Source: Singulisphaera sp. GP187
GTDB lineage: Bacteria > Planctomycetota > Phycisphaerae > Phycisphaerales > SM1A02
Direction: 5' to 3'
NCBI GenBank assembly: GCA_945862215.1
Contig: CAMAXY010000025.1
Coordinates: 1 to 38,218, forward strand
Length of the DNA: 38,218 nt
Each line of letters begins with the position of its first letter. Position 1 is the stretch's first letter. The notes below the pieces were generated by a model, which worked only from the letters and a program-made list of their open reading frames with translations, was not told where the DNA came from and did no database searches. Shown here one piece after another: positions 17,227 to 28,116 of this stretch. The translations under genes and the position numbers were made by a program.

Positions 17227-17718
17227 TTAGTGGAGGGACCCCTTGAAAAAAACCCCTCGTTCATCCGCTGCAGAAAACGCATGAATGAGCCATGTCCACT
17301 CGGCGCAAAGGTATGGAATCTCGCGCTCTTCATGGATGCGGCGAATGGATTGATGCAGCGACTCAGAAAGTGTTGATTGCCAAGTACCGTCGCCGCGATC
17401 GCAGAAATATGTTCTGCAACCGGTGGGGCGCTCGCCATGAATCGAGCAGAGCTTTCCGTCGAGATATGCACAAGCGCCTTGTTTCTGCGCATTCGTAGCA
17501 GCAGCTGTCGAAATCACGCGCCGAGTATTTCTCCATGTCCACGCCGCTTCCAATCCAGTCACTGCGAGCAGGTGATCATGATTCTTGAATTGACAACAGC
17601 GGCCACTTGCTAGACAAACAGGCCGATGCAGTTCCACGACTGTTGCAGCATGTTCATGGAGTGCTCTGAGTCCTTCGTCGATCAGCGGATCGGCGGCGAG
17701 TCTCCACCAAATATGCAT
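17227..17718 (-). CDS. YkgJ-family cysteine cluster protein (first copy)
   Basis: A small protein (163 residues) of the UPF0153/YkgJ type, presumed to bind zinc or an iron-sulfur centre; its function is not established. Cysteines are arranged as VCLASGRCCQF, then GACAYLDGKLCSIHGERPTGCRTYFCD, matching the family pattern C-x4-GxCC ... C-x7-C-x2-H-x2-RP-x2-CR. The ATG at 17718 is chosen. A TTG at 17760 would add 14 residues and would start 15 bases after the stop of the preceding ykgJ gene. It is adjacent to a second YkgJ paralogue, with which it shares little beyond the cysteine pattern. Confidence 0.8.
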   Translation of the reverse strand: MHIWWRLAADPLIDEGLRALHEHAATVVELHRPVCLASGRCCQFKNHDHLLAVTGLEAAWTWRNTRRVISTAAATNAQKQGACAYLDGKLCSIHGERPTGCRTYFCDRGDGTWQSTLSESLHQSIRRIHEEREIPYLCAEWTWLIHAFSAADERGVFFKGSLH

Positions 17719-17775
17719 CGTCTCATCTTGCGGTGGATGTTCTGGAAGAAATGGATTCAACGCAGATGGGTGGGA

Positions 17776-18273
17776 TCACCACGGCGCAGAATGATTGTCA
17801 GCATGATCTCGCTCGCGCAAGATTCGAATTTGCTCGATCGGATAGAGCGTTCCATTGTCCATTCCATGACATGGAGTCTTCGCTTTCGCAGCCTTCCATG
17901 CCTTTGGAGTTGTTAAATTTTCTGGCCAAAATGGCCATGTTCTGCACTGTGCAGGTCTCGCTGTATAGACCCCGCAGAGCGCTCGGCCAGGTTGGCTGGT
18001 TCGGTCAAGAAAGACGCAATCAAATCCGTGAGGAGTTTCAGATTCATTGAGTGAGCGTCGATCCGCAATCTTTCGAGTATACTTCGCCGTGAATTCTTCG
18101 TCAGTCAGACCAAGCGCAACGGCCATCGCACGACCTTCATCTGCGGTGTACCAGACAGCGCCTGGACCACCAGTGCAGCAATTACCGCACTGCGAGCAGG
18201 AGAAGCGCAGACCATCTTTGTACCACTCTTGCTTCGAGTTTTGGTCCAAGGATTCAGCATCCGAATTGGTCAT
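17776..18273 (-). CDS. YkgJ-family cysteine cluster protein (second copy)
   Basis: A 165-residue protein with a clearer YkgJ signature than its neighbour: FSCSQCGNCCTG near residue 25, LCGVYTARPAQCRTWPFWPENL in the second half, then PCHGM. Such CxxCGxCC ... C-x-VY-x2-RP-x2-CR clusters are thought to hold metal. The biological role is unknown. It starts 42 bases after the rpoC stop on the same strand, with no U-tract terminator between, so transcription may continue from rpoC. Many planctomycete YkgJ proteins have this WPFWPEN form, from memory rather than search. Confidence 0.85.
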   Translation of the reverse strand: MTNSDAESLDQNSKQEWYKDGLRFSCSQCGNCCTGGPGAVWYTADEGRAMAVALGLTDEEFTAKYTRKIADRRSLNESETPHGFDCVFLDRTSQPGRALCGVYTARPAQCRTWPFWPENLTTPKAWKAAKAKTPCHGMDNGTLYPIEQIRILRERDHADNHSAPW

Positions 18274-18315
18274 AACTTGGATTTTGCTCCGTTGAATTTG
18301 TCCGACGCGGGGAAA

Positions 18316-21300
18316 TTACTCCCCGTCGTCGGCCGCTTCAAATGTCGTTGCTTCGCTGGATTCCAGAATCAATTGATCTTTCGTCGAATTGCCGGAAAGA
18401 TCCCTGATTGTTGCAGCACTTCCGATTCGATCTGCTCCGAGAGCTTCAGCTGCCATTGCGGCGGCCTCCATCTCAGCAGCTTCTGTGAATTCTTCACCCG
18501 TACTTTCGACGAGGTGCTTGATCACGAGATTGGTATAGATCTCGAAGCCGGTTCCAGCTGGAATGAGATGTCCTAGGAGTACGTTTTCCTTCAAGCCAAC
18601 GAGAGTGTCGACAGCGCCCTTGAGAGCCGCTTCGGTCAGCACCTTGGTGGTTTCTTGGAAACTTGCGCCCGAGAGGAAACTCTCGGATTGCAACGATGCC
18701 TTCGTGATTCCCAGTAGGAGTGTTCGTGCGCGTGCAGGCTTTGGCTTGCGAGTCTTAGCGATTGCCTTGCCTGCAAGTTCTGCTTCAGCATTGGCCTGTT
18801 TGACTTCGTCCTTTGCGACGAGGCTTCCCTTGACCAATGTTGTTCCACCAGCATCTTCGATTTTCAACATTGAAGTGAGTGAATCATTGATTCCGCGGAA
18901 GACATATCGCTCGACCACATCGTTTGGAAGCAGGGTTGTATCCCCGATTTCAACAACGCGAACCTTGCTGAGCATCTGACGCAGAACAACTTCGATGTGC
19001 TTGTCAGAAATCGGAACGCCCTGAGCGCGATACACATTCTGCACTTCAGTGAGCATGTATCGATAGAGTTCATCCTCGCCCTTGATGCCAAGGATTTCAG
19101 ATGGCGTGAGCGCACCTTCAGTCAGAGCATCTCCAGCTTCAACATTGTCGCCCGAGTGGACCAAGAGACGCTTGCCTTGAAGCACATAGTGATCTTCAGC
19201 AAGTTCTTCTTTCGCACCTTCGGCATGGATTCGGATTGTCATCTTTCCACGACGCTCATTTGGAAGCAATTCGATGCGACCAGAAATTCGTGCCAACACC
19301 GCAGGATCGCGCGGAATGCGAGCTTCGAAGATTTCAGTCACACGGGGGAGTCCACCGACGATGTCTGCGGATCGAGCCGTTCCCTTTGGAGTGAACGCGA
19401 TTCGCTGACCTGCTTCGATGACCTGTCCGTCCTTCACTTCGATGTGTGCCTTGGCTGGAAGATGGTGAAGATCGAGAACCTTGCCGGTTTCGTCTTCAAT
19501 GGTCAAGCGCGGATGCTTTTCACCCTTGTGCTCGATGACAACCATTTCATCCTTGTTTGCCTTGCGCTCAATACGAATTGTTTCGCCTTCTTGAATATCT
19601 CGGAAGTGAATTGTTCCACTCTTTTCAGCAAGAATCGGTGAAACGTGCACGTCCCATTCAAGAACAGCATGACCCTTCTTCACTTGATCGCCAGGATTCG
19701 ACAACAAGATGGCGCCGTATGGAACTTTGTACTTCTCAAGTTCACGACCCTTCGCATCAAGCACGCGGACTTCTCCAGTCTTGCGCAAAGCGATTCGGTA
19801 TGGAACTGCTGCAGCGGTGACTTTCGCTTCGCCGCAATCGACATATTCGATCGTTCCAGCTTGCGTGACCTTCCACTGATTTTCCGTTGTGGCACTGACG
19901 GCGATTCCACCTGTGTGGAAAGTACGCATCGTCAACTGAGTTCCTGGCTCGCCGATGGACTGCGCTGCAATGATTCCCACTGCAAGACCTTCTTCAACCA
20001 ACTTGCCGGTGGACATGTCCATTCCGTAGCAGGTTGCGCAAACGCCGCGAGGAGTTTGGCAGGTGAGTGGGCTTCGCACATAGACAGTTCGTACGCCGAG
20101 ATCTTCGATGAGTCGAGCCTTCTCAACAGTGATGATCTCATTGCGCGCAACAATCGTTCGGTCCGTTCGTGGATCGACGATGTTCTCGCAACTTGTACGG
20201 CCCTTGAGCACGTCACGCAACGGAACATCGACTTCTTCGCCTTTATAAACAGCTTCCTTAGCGATGCCACGAGTTTGCTTGCAATCGTGCTCGATCACAA
20301 CGACGGACTGTGCAACGTCGCACAGTTTTCGCGTGAGATAGCCCGAATCTGCAGTCTTGAGGGCAGTATCGGAAAGACCCTTACGCGCACCGTGTGTCGA
20401 GGAAAAATACTCGATGACGGACAATCCTTCGCGGAAGTTCGACTTGATCGGTGTTTCCATAATCTCGCCACTCGGCTTCGCCATCTGTCCGCGCATGCCG
20501 GCCAGCTGCTGCATCTGAGTCTTGTTCCCTCGAGCGCCCGAGTCCATGAACAAGAACACGGGATTGAGGTATCGAGCAGATGGACTTGCGGGAGAAGGGG
20601 ATCCTGGAACATTTCCAGCGACATGCTTCGTTCCAGCAACTTGATTTCGTCGATCGGTCTTGAGCGATTCCAACACCATCGCAGAAAGTCCGTCGCGACA
20701 CTTGGACCAAGCATCCATCACGCGATTTCGTCGTTCGTCATCGGTGGTGTTGCCGTCGTCATAATCCTTACGAGCTTGATCGACCTTCTTCTGACTTTCA
20801 GCGATCAGTTTTTCCTTGTTTTCAGGAATGTGCAGATCGGTGATGCCGAATGAAAGTCCACTTGTTGTACTGGCCTTGAATCCAGTTTCCTTGAGCGCAT
20901 CGAGCAACTCGATGGTCGCCGCTTTTCCTCGACGAGCAAATGTGTCGTCGATGACGCGAGCTGCGCCCTTCTTGCCAAGGGCGCAGTTGTAAAACGGCAT
21001 TCCTTGTGCAAGAATTTCGGAGAAGATCACGCGGCCAACGGTCGTTCGGATACGGCGATGAGCCGCAGTCGGGACAGGAGCATCGTTTGCGCCGTTGATG
21101 ACCTCGGTGAATCGATCAAGTCGAATATCCGCCCATTCGTGCACGCCAATCTTGCGAAGTTCGTGCGCTAAGAGGAGTTCGTTAACGCTTGCGAAAGTCG
21201 GAACCTTCGAGCGCTTTCCTGGTTGATCCACTGGTGGCTCAATCGGAGCAGCAGTCAAGAAATAGACGCCCATGACGATGTCCTGCGAAGGACTGACGAT

Positions 21301-22794
21301 GGGATTTCCGTTGGCTGGACTGAAGATGTTGTGCGTACTCATCATGAGCACTGAAGCTTCGACTTGCGCTTCGAGAGAGAGCGGCAAATGCACCGCCATC
21401 TGATCGCCGTCGAAATCTGCGTTGTATGCCGCACAAACAAGAGGATGAACCTTGATCGCATTTCCTTCGACGAGCACTGGCTCGAAAGCTTGGATACCCA
21501 TTCGATGAAGTGTTGGAGCACGATTCAAAAGCACTGGATGATTCTTCGTGACTTGTTCGAGAATGTCCCAGACTTCGGGAGCTCGACGCTCAAGCATTCG
21601 CTTGGCACTCTTGATCGTGTCTGCAAGACCATGTTCCTTCAGCTTGCGAATAATGAAAGGTTGGAACAATTCAAGCGCGATCTTCTTTGGAAGTCCGCAC
21701 TGCCAGAGTTTCAATTCTGGTCCGACGACGATGACCGACCGCGCCGAATAATCGACGCGCTTGCCGAGCAAGTTCTCGCGGAATCGACCTTGCTTGCCTT
21801 TGATCATGTCCGTGATGGACTTGAGCGGACGATTACTCGAACCGAGCACTGGTCGTCGGCAACGACCGTTGTCAAACAACGCATCGACTGCTTGTTGCAA
21901 CATTCGTTTTTCATTGCGGATGATGACTTCTGGTGCATTGAGATCCATCAACTTCTTCAAGCGATTATTTCGGTTGATGATGCGTCGATAGAGATCGTTC
22001 AGATCGCTTGTGGCAAAGTTGCCGCTTTGAAGCAGAACGAGTGGGCGAAGTTGCGGCGGGATCACTGGAATCACATCGAGAACCATCCATTGTGGTTCGT
22101 TGGAAGATCCACGAATCTGCTCGACCAACTTCAGTCGCTTCGAGAGATCCTTTGCTTTTTGCTTGCTCTTTGTCTCATTCAATTCCACGCGAATTTCTGC
22201 AGCGATTGCATGGAGGTCGAGCAGGTCAGGGGAGAGGAGTTCGCGAATGGCTTCTGCGCCCATCATGGCGGTGAATTTGCTGCCGTGCTTGGCAACCATT
22301 TCGCGATATTCATCGTCTGTCAAGACTTGCTTGAATTCAAGATCTGTGGAACCTGGATCGGTCACAACATAATCCTGGAAGTAAACGACTTTTTCGATGT
22401 CGCCAGTTCGCATACCAAGCAGCGTTCCGAGTCGACTTGGCAGAGCCTTGAAGAACCAGATATGAACTGCAGGTGCAGCGAGATTGATGTGTCCCATGCG
22501 CTTTCGTCGCACACGCGAATGAGTCACCTTCACGCCGCAACGGTCGCAGATGATTCCTTTGTACTTGGTTCCCTTGTACTTGCCGCAGGCGCATTCATAA
22601 TCACGCTCTGGTCCGAAGATCCGTTCGCAGAACAGACCGTCCCGTTCGGGGCGGTAGGTTCGATAGTTGATGGTTTCGGGTTTCTTGACTTCGCCGAAGC
22701 TCCAGCTTCGGATGTCATTCGGGCTCGCGAGTTGAATGCGAACCGCTCCGTAGTCATTGACACGATCGAAAACGCTTTCTGCCATGCTGTTCAT
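18316..22794 (-). CDS. rpoC: RNA polymerase subunit beta-prime
   Basis: Largest catalytic subunit of RNA polymerase, 1492 residues from the ATG at 22794. It shows the N-terminal zinc ribbon (C68, C70, C83, C86 in [16 protein letters not shown]), the lid/rudder region [22 protein letters not shown] in shorter parts, the catalytic NADFDGD (458-464) whose three Asp bind Mg, a second zinc site (SCENI ... [11 protein letters not shown]), and the trigger-loop region [16 protein letters not shown]. The frame opens at 22848, but the extra 18 codons are serine/aspartate-rich and not family-like. MNSMAES or MAES (22785) is the usual type of start. No large lineage insertion is evident. It lies 72 bases behind rpoB. 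Confidence 0.97.
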   Translation of the reverse strand: MNSMAESVFDRVNDYGAVRIQLASPNDIRSWSFGEVKKPETINYRTYRPERDGLFCERIFGPERDYECACGKYKGTKYKGIICDRCGVKVTHSRVRRKRMGHINLAAPAVHIWFFKALPSRLGTLLGMRTGDIEKVVYFQDYVVTDPGSTDLEFKQVLTDDEYREMVAKHGSKFTAMMGAEAIRELLSPDLLDLHAIAAEIRVELNETKSKQKAKDLSKRLKLVEQIRGSSNEPQWMVLDVIPVIPPQLRPLVLLQSGNFATSDLNDLYRRIINRNNRLKKLMDLNAPEVIIRNEKRMLQQAVDALFDNGRCRRPVLGSSNRPLKSITDMIKGKQGRFRENLLGKRVDYSARSVIVVGPELKLWQCGLPKKIALELFQPFIIRKLKEHGLADTIKSAKRMLERRAPEVWDILEQVTKNHPVLLNRAPTLHRMGIQAFEPVLVEGNAIKVHPLVCAAYNADFDGDQMAVHLPLSLEAQVEASVLMMSTHNIFSPANGNPIVSPSQDIVMGVYFLTAAPIEPPVDQPGKRSKVPTFASVNELLLAHELRKIGVHEWADIRLDRFTEVINGANDAPVPTAAHRRIRTTVGRVIFSEILAQGMPFYNCALGKKGAARVIDDTFARRGKAATIELLDALKETGFKASTTSGLSFGITDLHIPENKEKLIAESQKKVDQARKDYDDGNTTDDERRNRVMDAWSKCRDGLSAMVLESLKTDRRNQVAGTKHVAGNVPGSPSPASPSARYLNPVFLFMDSGARGNKTQMQQLAGMRGQMAKPSGEIMETPIKSNFREGLSVIEYFSSTHGARKGLSDTALKTADSGYLTRKLCDVAQSVVVIEHDCKQTRGIAKEAVYKGEEVDVPLRDVLKGRTSCENIVDPRTDRTIVARNEIITVEKARLIEDLGVRTVYVRSPLTCQTPRGVCATCYGMDMSTGKLVEEGLAVGIIAAQSIGEPGTQLTMRTFHTGGIAVSATTENQWKVTQAGTIEYVDCGEAKVTAAAVPYRIALRKTGEVRVLDAKGRELEKYKVPYGAILLSNPGDQVKKGHAVLEWDVHVSPILAEKSGTIHFRDIQEGETIRIERKANKDEMVVIEHKGEKHPRLTIEDETGKVLDLHHLPAKAHIEVKDGQVIEAGQRIAFTPKGTARSADIVGGLPRVTEIFEARIPRDPAVLARISGRIELLPNERRGKMTIRIHAEGAKEELAEDHYVLQGKRLLVHSGDNVEAGDALTEGALTPSEILGIKGEDELYRYMLTEVQNVYRAQGVPISDKHIEVVLRQMLSKVRVVEIGDTTLLPNDVVERYVFRGINDSLTSMLKIEDAGGTTLVKGSLVAKDEVKQANAEAELAGKAIAKTRKPKPARARTLLLGITKASLQSESFLSGASFQETTKVLTEAALKGAVDTLVGLKENVLLGHLIPAGTGFEIYTNLVIKHLVESTGEEFTEAAEMEAAAMAAEALGADRIGSAATIRDLSGNSTKDQLILESSEATTFEAADDGE

Positions 22795-22866
22795 AGTGGA
22801 TCTTTCGAATAAGGAGTCAGAGTCTGAATCAGAACAAATCAGTACCAATCAAACGAATCACACAGT

Positions 22867-25800
22867 TCAGAGAACCGGCGCGGCCGCTTCGCCGCCAACC
22901 TTTTCAAGCTGAATGTTGAGACACAATCCCTTGATTTCTTGGCACAACACATCAAAGACCACCGGCATTCCTGCCTGCAGCGTGTTGTCGCCCTTCACCA
23001 TCGACTCATAGATCTTCTGGCGACCTTCAGTATCGTCGCTCTTGACTGTCAGAAGTTCTTGGAGCACATATGCCGCGCCGTACGCTTCAAGCGCCCAGAC
23101 TTCCATTTCGCCGAATCGCTGGCCGCCTGTGCGAGCCTTGCCGCCGAGAGGTTGCTGAGTGATGAGGCTGTATGGTCCAGTCGATCGTGCATGAATCTTG
23201 TCGTCCACCAAGTGATGGAGTTTCAAGAGATACATGTATCCAACTGAAGTGCGTTGGTTGAACGATTCGCCAGTTCGACCGTCGTAGAGTTGAACCTTGC
23301 CGTCTTCTGGCATCAGCGCAAGCAATTCGTTTGGAAGACCAGGATTTTCGCCCGTCTTCTCGAACGACGCAACGCGTTGATTGACATGCGTATTCGCTTC
23401 ACGAATGGCGTCGAAGATTTCAGACTCCTTCGCGCCGTCGAACACTGGAGTGATTGCTTGGAAGCCGAGGATGCGTGCAGCCCATCCAAGATGTGTTTCC
23501 AGAATCTGTCCAACGTTCATACGACTTGGTACGCCGAGGGGATTGAGAAGAACTTCAACTGGAGTTCCGTCTTCCATAAATGGCATGTCCGCTTCTGGAA
23601 CGATTCGAGCGATGACGCCCTTGTTTCCGTGGCGTCCTGCCATCTTGTCTCCAACCGACAATTGTCGCTTGGTTGCAAGATAGACCTTGACCATTTCGAG
23701 AACTCCAGATGGAAGTTCGTCGCCGCGCTTCATGTGATTGACTCGTCGTTCCTTCTCGCGCAAAAGTTTCTGGATACGAGGCCAGAATTGTCCATAGGTG
23801 ACCATCGCGAGATCGCGAGATTCCTTGGAGCCTTTGATCCACTTCTCGCTGAAGCCATCAATCTGTTCGATGATGACGTCTGGAATATCGCTCGCACCAA
23901 TCTTCTGTCGTGTCGACGGATCGACCATTTCAGTTCCGATGATGCGATTGATTTCACTTGCCATCTGGCGGAAAAGTTGAATGGCTTTCGCATCCATGGA
24001 CTGTTCGAAAGTCGAAATTTGCTTCTTGAGCAATTTCTTCTGTTCGTCAGTTTGATGTTGACGTCGGCTGAAGCTTTTCGTTCCGATGACAACGCCTTCT
24101 GTTCCTGCTGGAACATCAAGCGAGTCATTCTTCACATCTTCACCTGCGCGTCCGAAGATCGCATGGAGAAGTTTTTCTTCCGGGGACAATTCGCTCTTGG
24201 ACTTTGGGCTGACCTTGCCGACGAGAATGTCGCCTGGCATGACGCGAGCACCAACACGAATCACTCCGTGCTCATCCAAATTGCGAAGGGCACTTTCGGA
24301 AACGTTTGGGATATCCGCGGTGAACTCCTGACGGCCCAGTTTCGTCTCGCGCACTTCAACATCGAATGATTCGATATGAATTGAAGTGAACGTATCGTCT
24401 TTGACCAGCCGCTCGCTGATCACGATTGCATCTTCGAAGTTGTAACCGTCGAAGGTGTTGAATGCCACAAGAACATTCTTTCCGATGGCGAGTTCGCCTT
24501 GGCTAGTGCTTGCACCGTCTGCAAGAATTTCTCCAGCCTTGACTTTCTGCTTCAGTTGAACGATCGGCTTTTGATTCTGGCAGGTTTTCTCGTTCAGTCC
24601 GACGAATTTGCGAAGAGCATATTCGTCTGCGTTGTCAATGATGATTCGTTCCGCATCGACAAAGGTGACGATGCCGGCGCGTTCAGCTCGAACAATCATT
24701 CCACTCGAACGACCCACAACTCTTTCCATGCCTGTTGCGACGAGCGGTGGATCGACCTTGATCAACGGCACGGCCTGTCGCTGCATGTTGGATCCCATGA
24801 GCGCACGATTCGCATCGTCATGCTCGAGGAAGGGGATGAGGGCTGCGGACACGCCGACTGTTTGCTTCGGGCTGATGTCAACGAATTGAACTTCCGTGGA
24901 TTCGGATGTGACGAGTTCGCCACCCTTGCGGACGAGAACAAGATCTTGATCGATCTTGCCCGACTCGCTAACCGTTTCGCTTGGAGCCAAAATGCTCTTG
25001 ATTTCTTCGTCTGCGCGCAAACGAACGGTCTTGCCGGTCGCCTTGCGGGACGTGATCTCTCTATAAGGAGTGAGCAAGAATCCGTAGTCGTCGACTTCAG
25101 CATAAATACCCAAGCTGGCGATGAGTCCGATGTTCGCGCCTTCGGGCGTTTCAATCGGGCAGATTCTGCCGTAATGGGAAATGTGCACGTCGCGGACTTC
25201 GAATCCTGCGCGCTTGCGATTCAATCCGCCTGGTCCCAGCGCCGAAAGGCGTCGCTCGTGAACGAGCATGGAAAGCGGGTTGGTCTGATCAACGACCTGT
25301 GACAATTCGCTTCGGCCGAAGAAGAATTCGATCGCACTTGAGATGGACTTGGAGTTGACCAAGTCAGCAATCTTGTACGACGTATCCGTTGGATCCTTCA
25401 CGCTCATGCGCTCTTGAACCGTGCGCTTCAACTTCAAGAATCCCTTGCGCATTTCTTCTGTTGCAAGTTCGTCCAAAGTTCGCAGACGACGATTTCCCAA
25501 GTGATCGATGTCGTCGATGTGAGCGCGTGATCGTCGATTTGGATCGGCTGGTCGTCGCAACTCCATGATGTATCGAATGACAGCGAGGAAATCTTCGGCG
25601 CGCAAGTGTTGGGCAGTTTCGCCGACCTGCTTGTACTGAGGATCATCCGCAAATTTTCGATTCACGCGGAATCGTCCGACTCGTCCGAGGCGATAACGAT
25701 TCGTGTCAAGGAATTTTTCTGCGAAAAGATCTTTCGCCTTTTCAGTCTGCGGTGGATTTCCTGGTCGCAGTCTTGCATAGAGGCGAAGCAGTGCTGCTTC

Positions 25801-26691
25801 GTATTCCGTTGCTTCAGCCAGGAAGTCCAACTTTTCTTCGGCAAGTGTGTTCAAGATCAGCGGATCGCCAGGATTGCAGATCGCACGAACAGTCTTGAGA
25901 GGACTTGCTTGAATGACGCCGACCTTGTCGCCGAATGCAACACCGATCTTGCAGAGTTCTTCGCCTGTGTCTTGATCGATGATCAATTCAGCGGAATAGT
26001 GCTCTGGCTTGAGTTTCTCAACTCGAACATCTTCGACTTCATAGAACAATTCGAGAATCTTTTCAGAACTCGAGAACTTCTCATCCATCGCACGGAGGAA
26101 GGTTGTTGCGGCCAACTTCGTCGATTGGTCGATGCGCATCGCCAAGACGTCCTTCTTTGTGACTTCCAATTCGATCCATGATCCGCGCTCTGGAATAATG
26201 CGTGCACTGTGCAGTGGTCGGTCGCCGAAACTTGAGGCAATCGAAAAATCGACGCCAGGCGATCGATGCAACTGACTGACAATCACGCGCTCGGAACCAT
26301 TGACAACGAATTCGCCACCGCCGAGAAGAATCGGAATATCACCAAGATAAATATCTTCTTCGAGAACATCCGTGGAGTCTTCGCGCTTCAGACGCATCTT
26401 GACGCGCCATGGATGTCCATATGTCAATCGAAGTTCGCGACATTCTGATTCGGTGTGCTGAGGCTCACCAAATGAGTATGAGACGAATTCTAATTTCATG
26501 TTCCCGTCGTAACTCTCGATCGGAAAGACTTCTCGCAAAAGAGACTGAAGTCCCAAATGCGTTTTTCGTTCTTCATGAACGAGATCCTTTTGCAAGAAGC
26601 GTGTGTACGCATCTTGTTGGACTCGAGTTAAATTCGGGACGGGGATCGCGTCGCCGCGCTTCGAATAGTCACGGACGTTTCTTGTGGTCAT
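22867..26691 (-). CDS. rpoB: RNA polymerase subunit beta
   Basis: Second catalytic subunit of RNA polymerase, 1274 residues. The rifampicin-binding region is clear: [12 protein letters not shown] (463-474) and [12 protein letters not shown] (478-489), keeping the Asp, His and Ser equivalent to E. coli D516, H526 and S531, so sensitivity would be expected. Other landmarks are [24 protein letters not shown] and the C-terminal [23 protein letters not shown] in parts. The ATG at 26691 has AGAGG about 8 bases upstream; the frame from 26718 adds nine unlikely residues. It is separated from rplL by an intrinsic terminator and a leader of almost 280 bases, so it should have its own promoter. Confidence 0.97.
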   Translation of the reverse strand: MTTRNVRDYSKRGDAIPVPNLTRVQQDAYTRFLQKDLVHEERKTHLGLQSLLREVFPIESYDGNMKLEFVSYSFGEPQHTESECRELRLTYGHPWRVKMRLKREDSTDVLEEDIYLGDIPILLGGGEFVVNGSERVIVSQLHRSPGVDFSIASSFGDRPLHSARIIPERGSWIELEVTKKDVLAMRIDQSTKLAATTFLRAMDEKFSSSEKILELFYEVEDVRVEKLKPEHYSAELIIDQDTGEELCKIGVAFGDKVGVIQASPLKTVRAICNPGDPLILNTLAEEKLDFLAEATEYEAALLRLYARLRPGNPPQTEKAKDLFAEKFLDTNRYRLGRVGRFRVNRKFADDPQYKQVGETAQHLRAEDFLAVIRYIMELRRPADPNRRSRAHIDDIDHLGNRRLRTLDELATEEMRKGFLKLKRTVQERMSVKDPTDTSYKIADLVNSKSISSAIEFFFGRSELSQVVDQTNPLSMLVHERRLSALGPGGLNRKRAGFEVRDVHISHYGRICPIETPEGANIGLIASLGIYAEVDDYGFLLTPYREITSRKATGKTVRLRADEEIKSILAPSETVSESGKIDQDLVLVRKGGELVTSESTEVQFVDISPKQTVGVSAALIPFLEHDDANRALMGSNMQRQAVPLIKVDPPLVATGMERVVGRSSGMIVRAERAGIVTFVDAERIIIDNADEYALRKFVGLNEKTCQNQKPIVQLKQKVKAGEILADGASTSQGELAIGKNVLVAFNTFDGYNFEDAIVISERLVKDDTFTSIHIESFDVEVRETKLGRQEFTADIPNVSESALRNLDEHGVIRVGARVMPGDILVGKVSPKSKSELSPEEKLLHAIFGRAGEDVKNDSLDVPAGTEGVVIGTKSFSRRQHQTDEQKKLLKKQISTFEQSMDAKAIQLFRQMASEINRIIGTEMVDPSTRQKIGASDIPDVIIEQIDGFSEKWIKGSKESRDLAMVTYGQFWPRIQKLLREKERRVNHMKRGDELPSGVLEMVKVYLATKRQLSVGDKMAGRHGNKGVIARIVPEADMPFMEDGTPVEVLLNPLGVPSRMNVGQILETHLGWAARILGFQAITPVFDGAKESEIFDAIREANTHVNQRVASFEKTGENPGLPNELLALMPEDGKVQLYDGRTGESFNQRTSVGYMYLLKLHHLVDDKIHARSTGPYSLITQQPLGGKARTGGQRFGEMEVWALEAYGAAYVLQELLTVKSDDTEGRQKIYESMVKGDNTLQAGMPVVFDVLCQEIKGLCLNIQLEKVGGEAAAPVL

Positions 26692-26969
26692 AGTTGCCTC
26701 TGAAAGTTCTCGTTCCAACCCAATGCACCATCACGATCGATAGAATGAATTCGCTGAGCGTATTTTTTCTGTCGATGTATCGTGACTTTCCAAACAAATT
26801 TTGGGGCGCGTGCCAAGTCCTGAAGGGTAGCAAGCACCATGCCAAAAGCGCAAGGGGGGCGAGATGATTTTCTTGATATTTTTCAGATTTATTTGTTATC
26901 GGGGTATTGGCGGTTGGCGGGACCTTCTAGGGGACAGAATGACCACTCAGAGACAGGTTCCGATGGCGT
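26692..26969 (-). promoter_or_regulatory. Long non-coding leader and promoter region of rpoB
   Basis: About 278 bases between the rplL terminator and rpoB contain no convincing ORF. Because the terminator should stop most transcription from the ribosomal genes, an rpoB promoter is expected here. I see no good TTGACA/TATAAT pair; TTGGCA occurs twice on the minus strand without a well-spaced -10. The only clear signal is the AGAGG ribosome site just before the start. Confidence 0.5.
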
Positions 26970-26998
26970 AAAAAAACCCCGCCTAGAAACAGGCGGGG
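26970..26998 (-). terminator. Intrinsic terminator downstream of rplL
   Basis: The inverted repeat ccccgcct (26977-26984) / aggcgggg (26991-26998) has a six-base loop. It is preceded on the plus strand by seven A (26970-26976), which become seven U after the hairpin in minus-strand RNA. The stem is eight base pairs, nearly all GC, with no U-tract on the other side, so it acts only on transcripts from rplL. It lies about 40 bases after the rplL stop. Confidence 0.93.
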
Positions 26999-27039
26999 CT
27001 TGAGAATCAATAGAAAACGAATGATCGCGATCAGTCAGA

Positions 27040-27438
27040 TCACTTCAGGACGACTTTGCCGCCAGCTGCTTCGAGAGCTGCCTTGAGCTTTTCAGCGTCT
27101 TCCTTGGAGAGGTTCTCTTTGATCGCCTTCGGGGCTGCATCAACAAGATCCTTTGCTTCCTTGAGACCGAGTCCAGTTGCCTCACGGACAACCTTGATGA
27201 CATTGATCTTCGTCGCGCCGGAATTTTCCAACATAACGGTGAATTCGGATTGTTCAACAGCTGCGGCAGCGCCACCACCATCACCTGCGGCCATCATGAC
27301 GGCTCCACCAGCGGCTGGTTCGATACCGTACTTTTCCTTCATATATTCCGCCAATTCGACTGCTTCCTTGAGGGTCAGCAAGGCGATGGAATCTCCCATT
27401 GAGGAAATCTTTGCTTCAAAAGTTTTCGCGTCAGACAT
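27040..27438 (-). CDS. rplL: Ribosomal protein bL12 (L7/L12)
   Basis: Stalk protein of the 50S subunit that recruits translation factors. The 132-aa protein has an N-terminal dimerisation part ([19 protein letters not shown]), a hinge rich in Ala and Gly (about 40-60, [13 protein letters not shown]), and the conserved C-terminal domain with [36 protein letters not shown] and EAGGKV-like [10 protein letters not shown] strong AAGGAG ribosome site precedes the ATG. It is the last gene before the terminator. Confidence 0.97.
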   Translation of the reverse strand: MSDAKTFEAKISSMGDSIALLTLKEAVELAEYMKEKYGIEPAAGGAVMMAAGDGGGAAAAVEQSEFTVMLENSGATKINVIKVVREATGLGLKEAKDLVDAAPKAIKENLSKEDAEKLKAALEAAGGKVVLK

Positions 27439-27537
27439 TTCGATACTCCTTCAAATTGTGCTCTCCATAGGCGACACCACGAGGTGTCATTTCATCCCCG
27501 AAGGGACCAGTGGAGTGCGGTTCTAAATCAGATCAGT
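27439..27537 (-). promoter_or_regulatory. Structured spacer between rplJ and rplL
   Basis: The 99-base spacer contains gacacc-acga-ggtgtc (27473-27488) and, close by, tccc-cgaa-ggga (around 27496-27507), so the RNA can form two adjacent small hairpins before the rplL ribosome site. L7/L12 is needed in four to six copies per ribosome, so a feature raising rplL translation or adding a processing site is possible. That role is inference. Confidence 0.45.
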
Positions 27538-28086
27538 TCAACTCGCCTTCGCGGCGATTGTTTCGCCCTTCTCGAGGCGAGTTTGGATTTCCTTGACGAC
27601 GCCGAGGAGGCGTGATCCTGGTGCGATGACCGTGCCAACGAGTTTTCGGGCAGGTGAGAGCACCAAAGTTATAAGTTGAGATTGCGCTTCTTCGCGGGTC
27701 GGGAACTTGCTGAGGCGAGTGACGCCATCGACACCGTCGAACCAAGATCCGTCGATGCACGCGCCCATCAATGCAAGTTTGTCGTTTGTTTTCGCTGATT
27801 TGACCAATTCACGAGCGATGGTCACGACACTTGTTTTTCCGTAGACAATTGCGCGAGGACCTTTGAGTCCAGGAGCAAGCGCTTCGAGTGGAGTTCCCAT
27901 AAATGCACGCTTCGCCAAGGTGTTCTTGACGACAGTCACTCGCACATCACTCGTGCGCATTTGTGCACGCAGAAGTGTGGTGGTCTTTGTTGGCATGCCT
28001 CGGATTTCGATTAAGACCGCTCCTTCGATATCTTCGAAGCGCTTCTTGTATTCCGACACGATCATGTTCTTGATTGGTTTGCTCAT
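27538..28086 (-). CDS. rplJ: Ribosomal protein uL10
   Basis: Base of the ribosomal stalk; binds 23S rRNA and the L7/L12 dimers. The 182-aa protein starts SKPIKNMIVSEYKKRFEDIEG-like, contains RGMPTKTTTLLRAQMR, VVKNTLAKRAF and GPRAIVYG, and ends in a helix that would carry the L7/L12-binding segment. It is slightly longer than the usual 165-175. It follows rplA after only 30 bases, so there is no room for the classical L10 leader upstream of rplJ. Confidence 0.95.
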   Translation of the reverse strand: MSKPIKNMIVSEYKKRFEDIEGAVLIEIRGMPTKTTTLLRAQMRTSDVRVTVVKNTLAKRAFMGTPLEALAPGLKGPRAIVYGKTSVVTIARELVKSAKTNDKLALMGACIDGSWFDGVDGVTRLSKFPTREEAQSQLITLVLSPARKLVGTVIAPGSRLLGVVKEIQTRLEKGETIAAKAS

Positions 28087-28116
28087 TGGATATTTCTCAG
28101 TTGATCAATTCAGAAT

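Noticed and set aside
17217..17492. N-terminal extension of the 320-aa hypothetical gene
   Set aside because: The added codons lie inside the ykgJ gene in another frame and do not resemble a natural protein start.
18308..18325. Hairpin cgggga-aattac-tccccg at the rpoC stop as a terminator
   Set aside because: No U-tract follows on either strand, and it overlaps the stop codon. It may be a weak RNA structure, but it is not a convincing intrinsic terminator.
19645..20853. 402-aa open frame on the plus strand
   Set aside because: Antisense to rpoC with no recognisable domain or ribosome site; a shadow of rpoC codon use.
21364..22812. 482-aa open frame on the plus strand
   Set aside because: It lies wholly antisense to rpoC, whose domains are unmistakable, and its translation shows no domain and an unusual Cys/His/Asp/Glu-rich composition typical of a reverse-complement shadow.
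23254..24369. 371-aa open frame on the plus strand
   Set aside because: Antisense to rpoB; no domain, no start signal.
24499..25302. 267-aa open frame on the plus strand
   Set aside because: Antisense shadow of rpoB.
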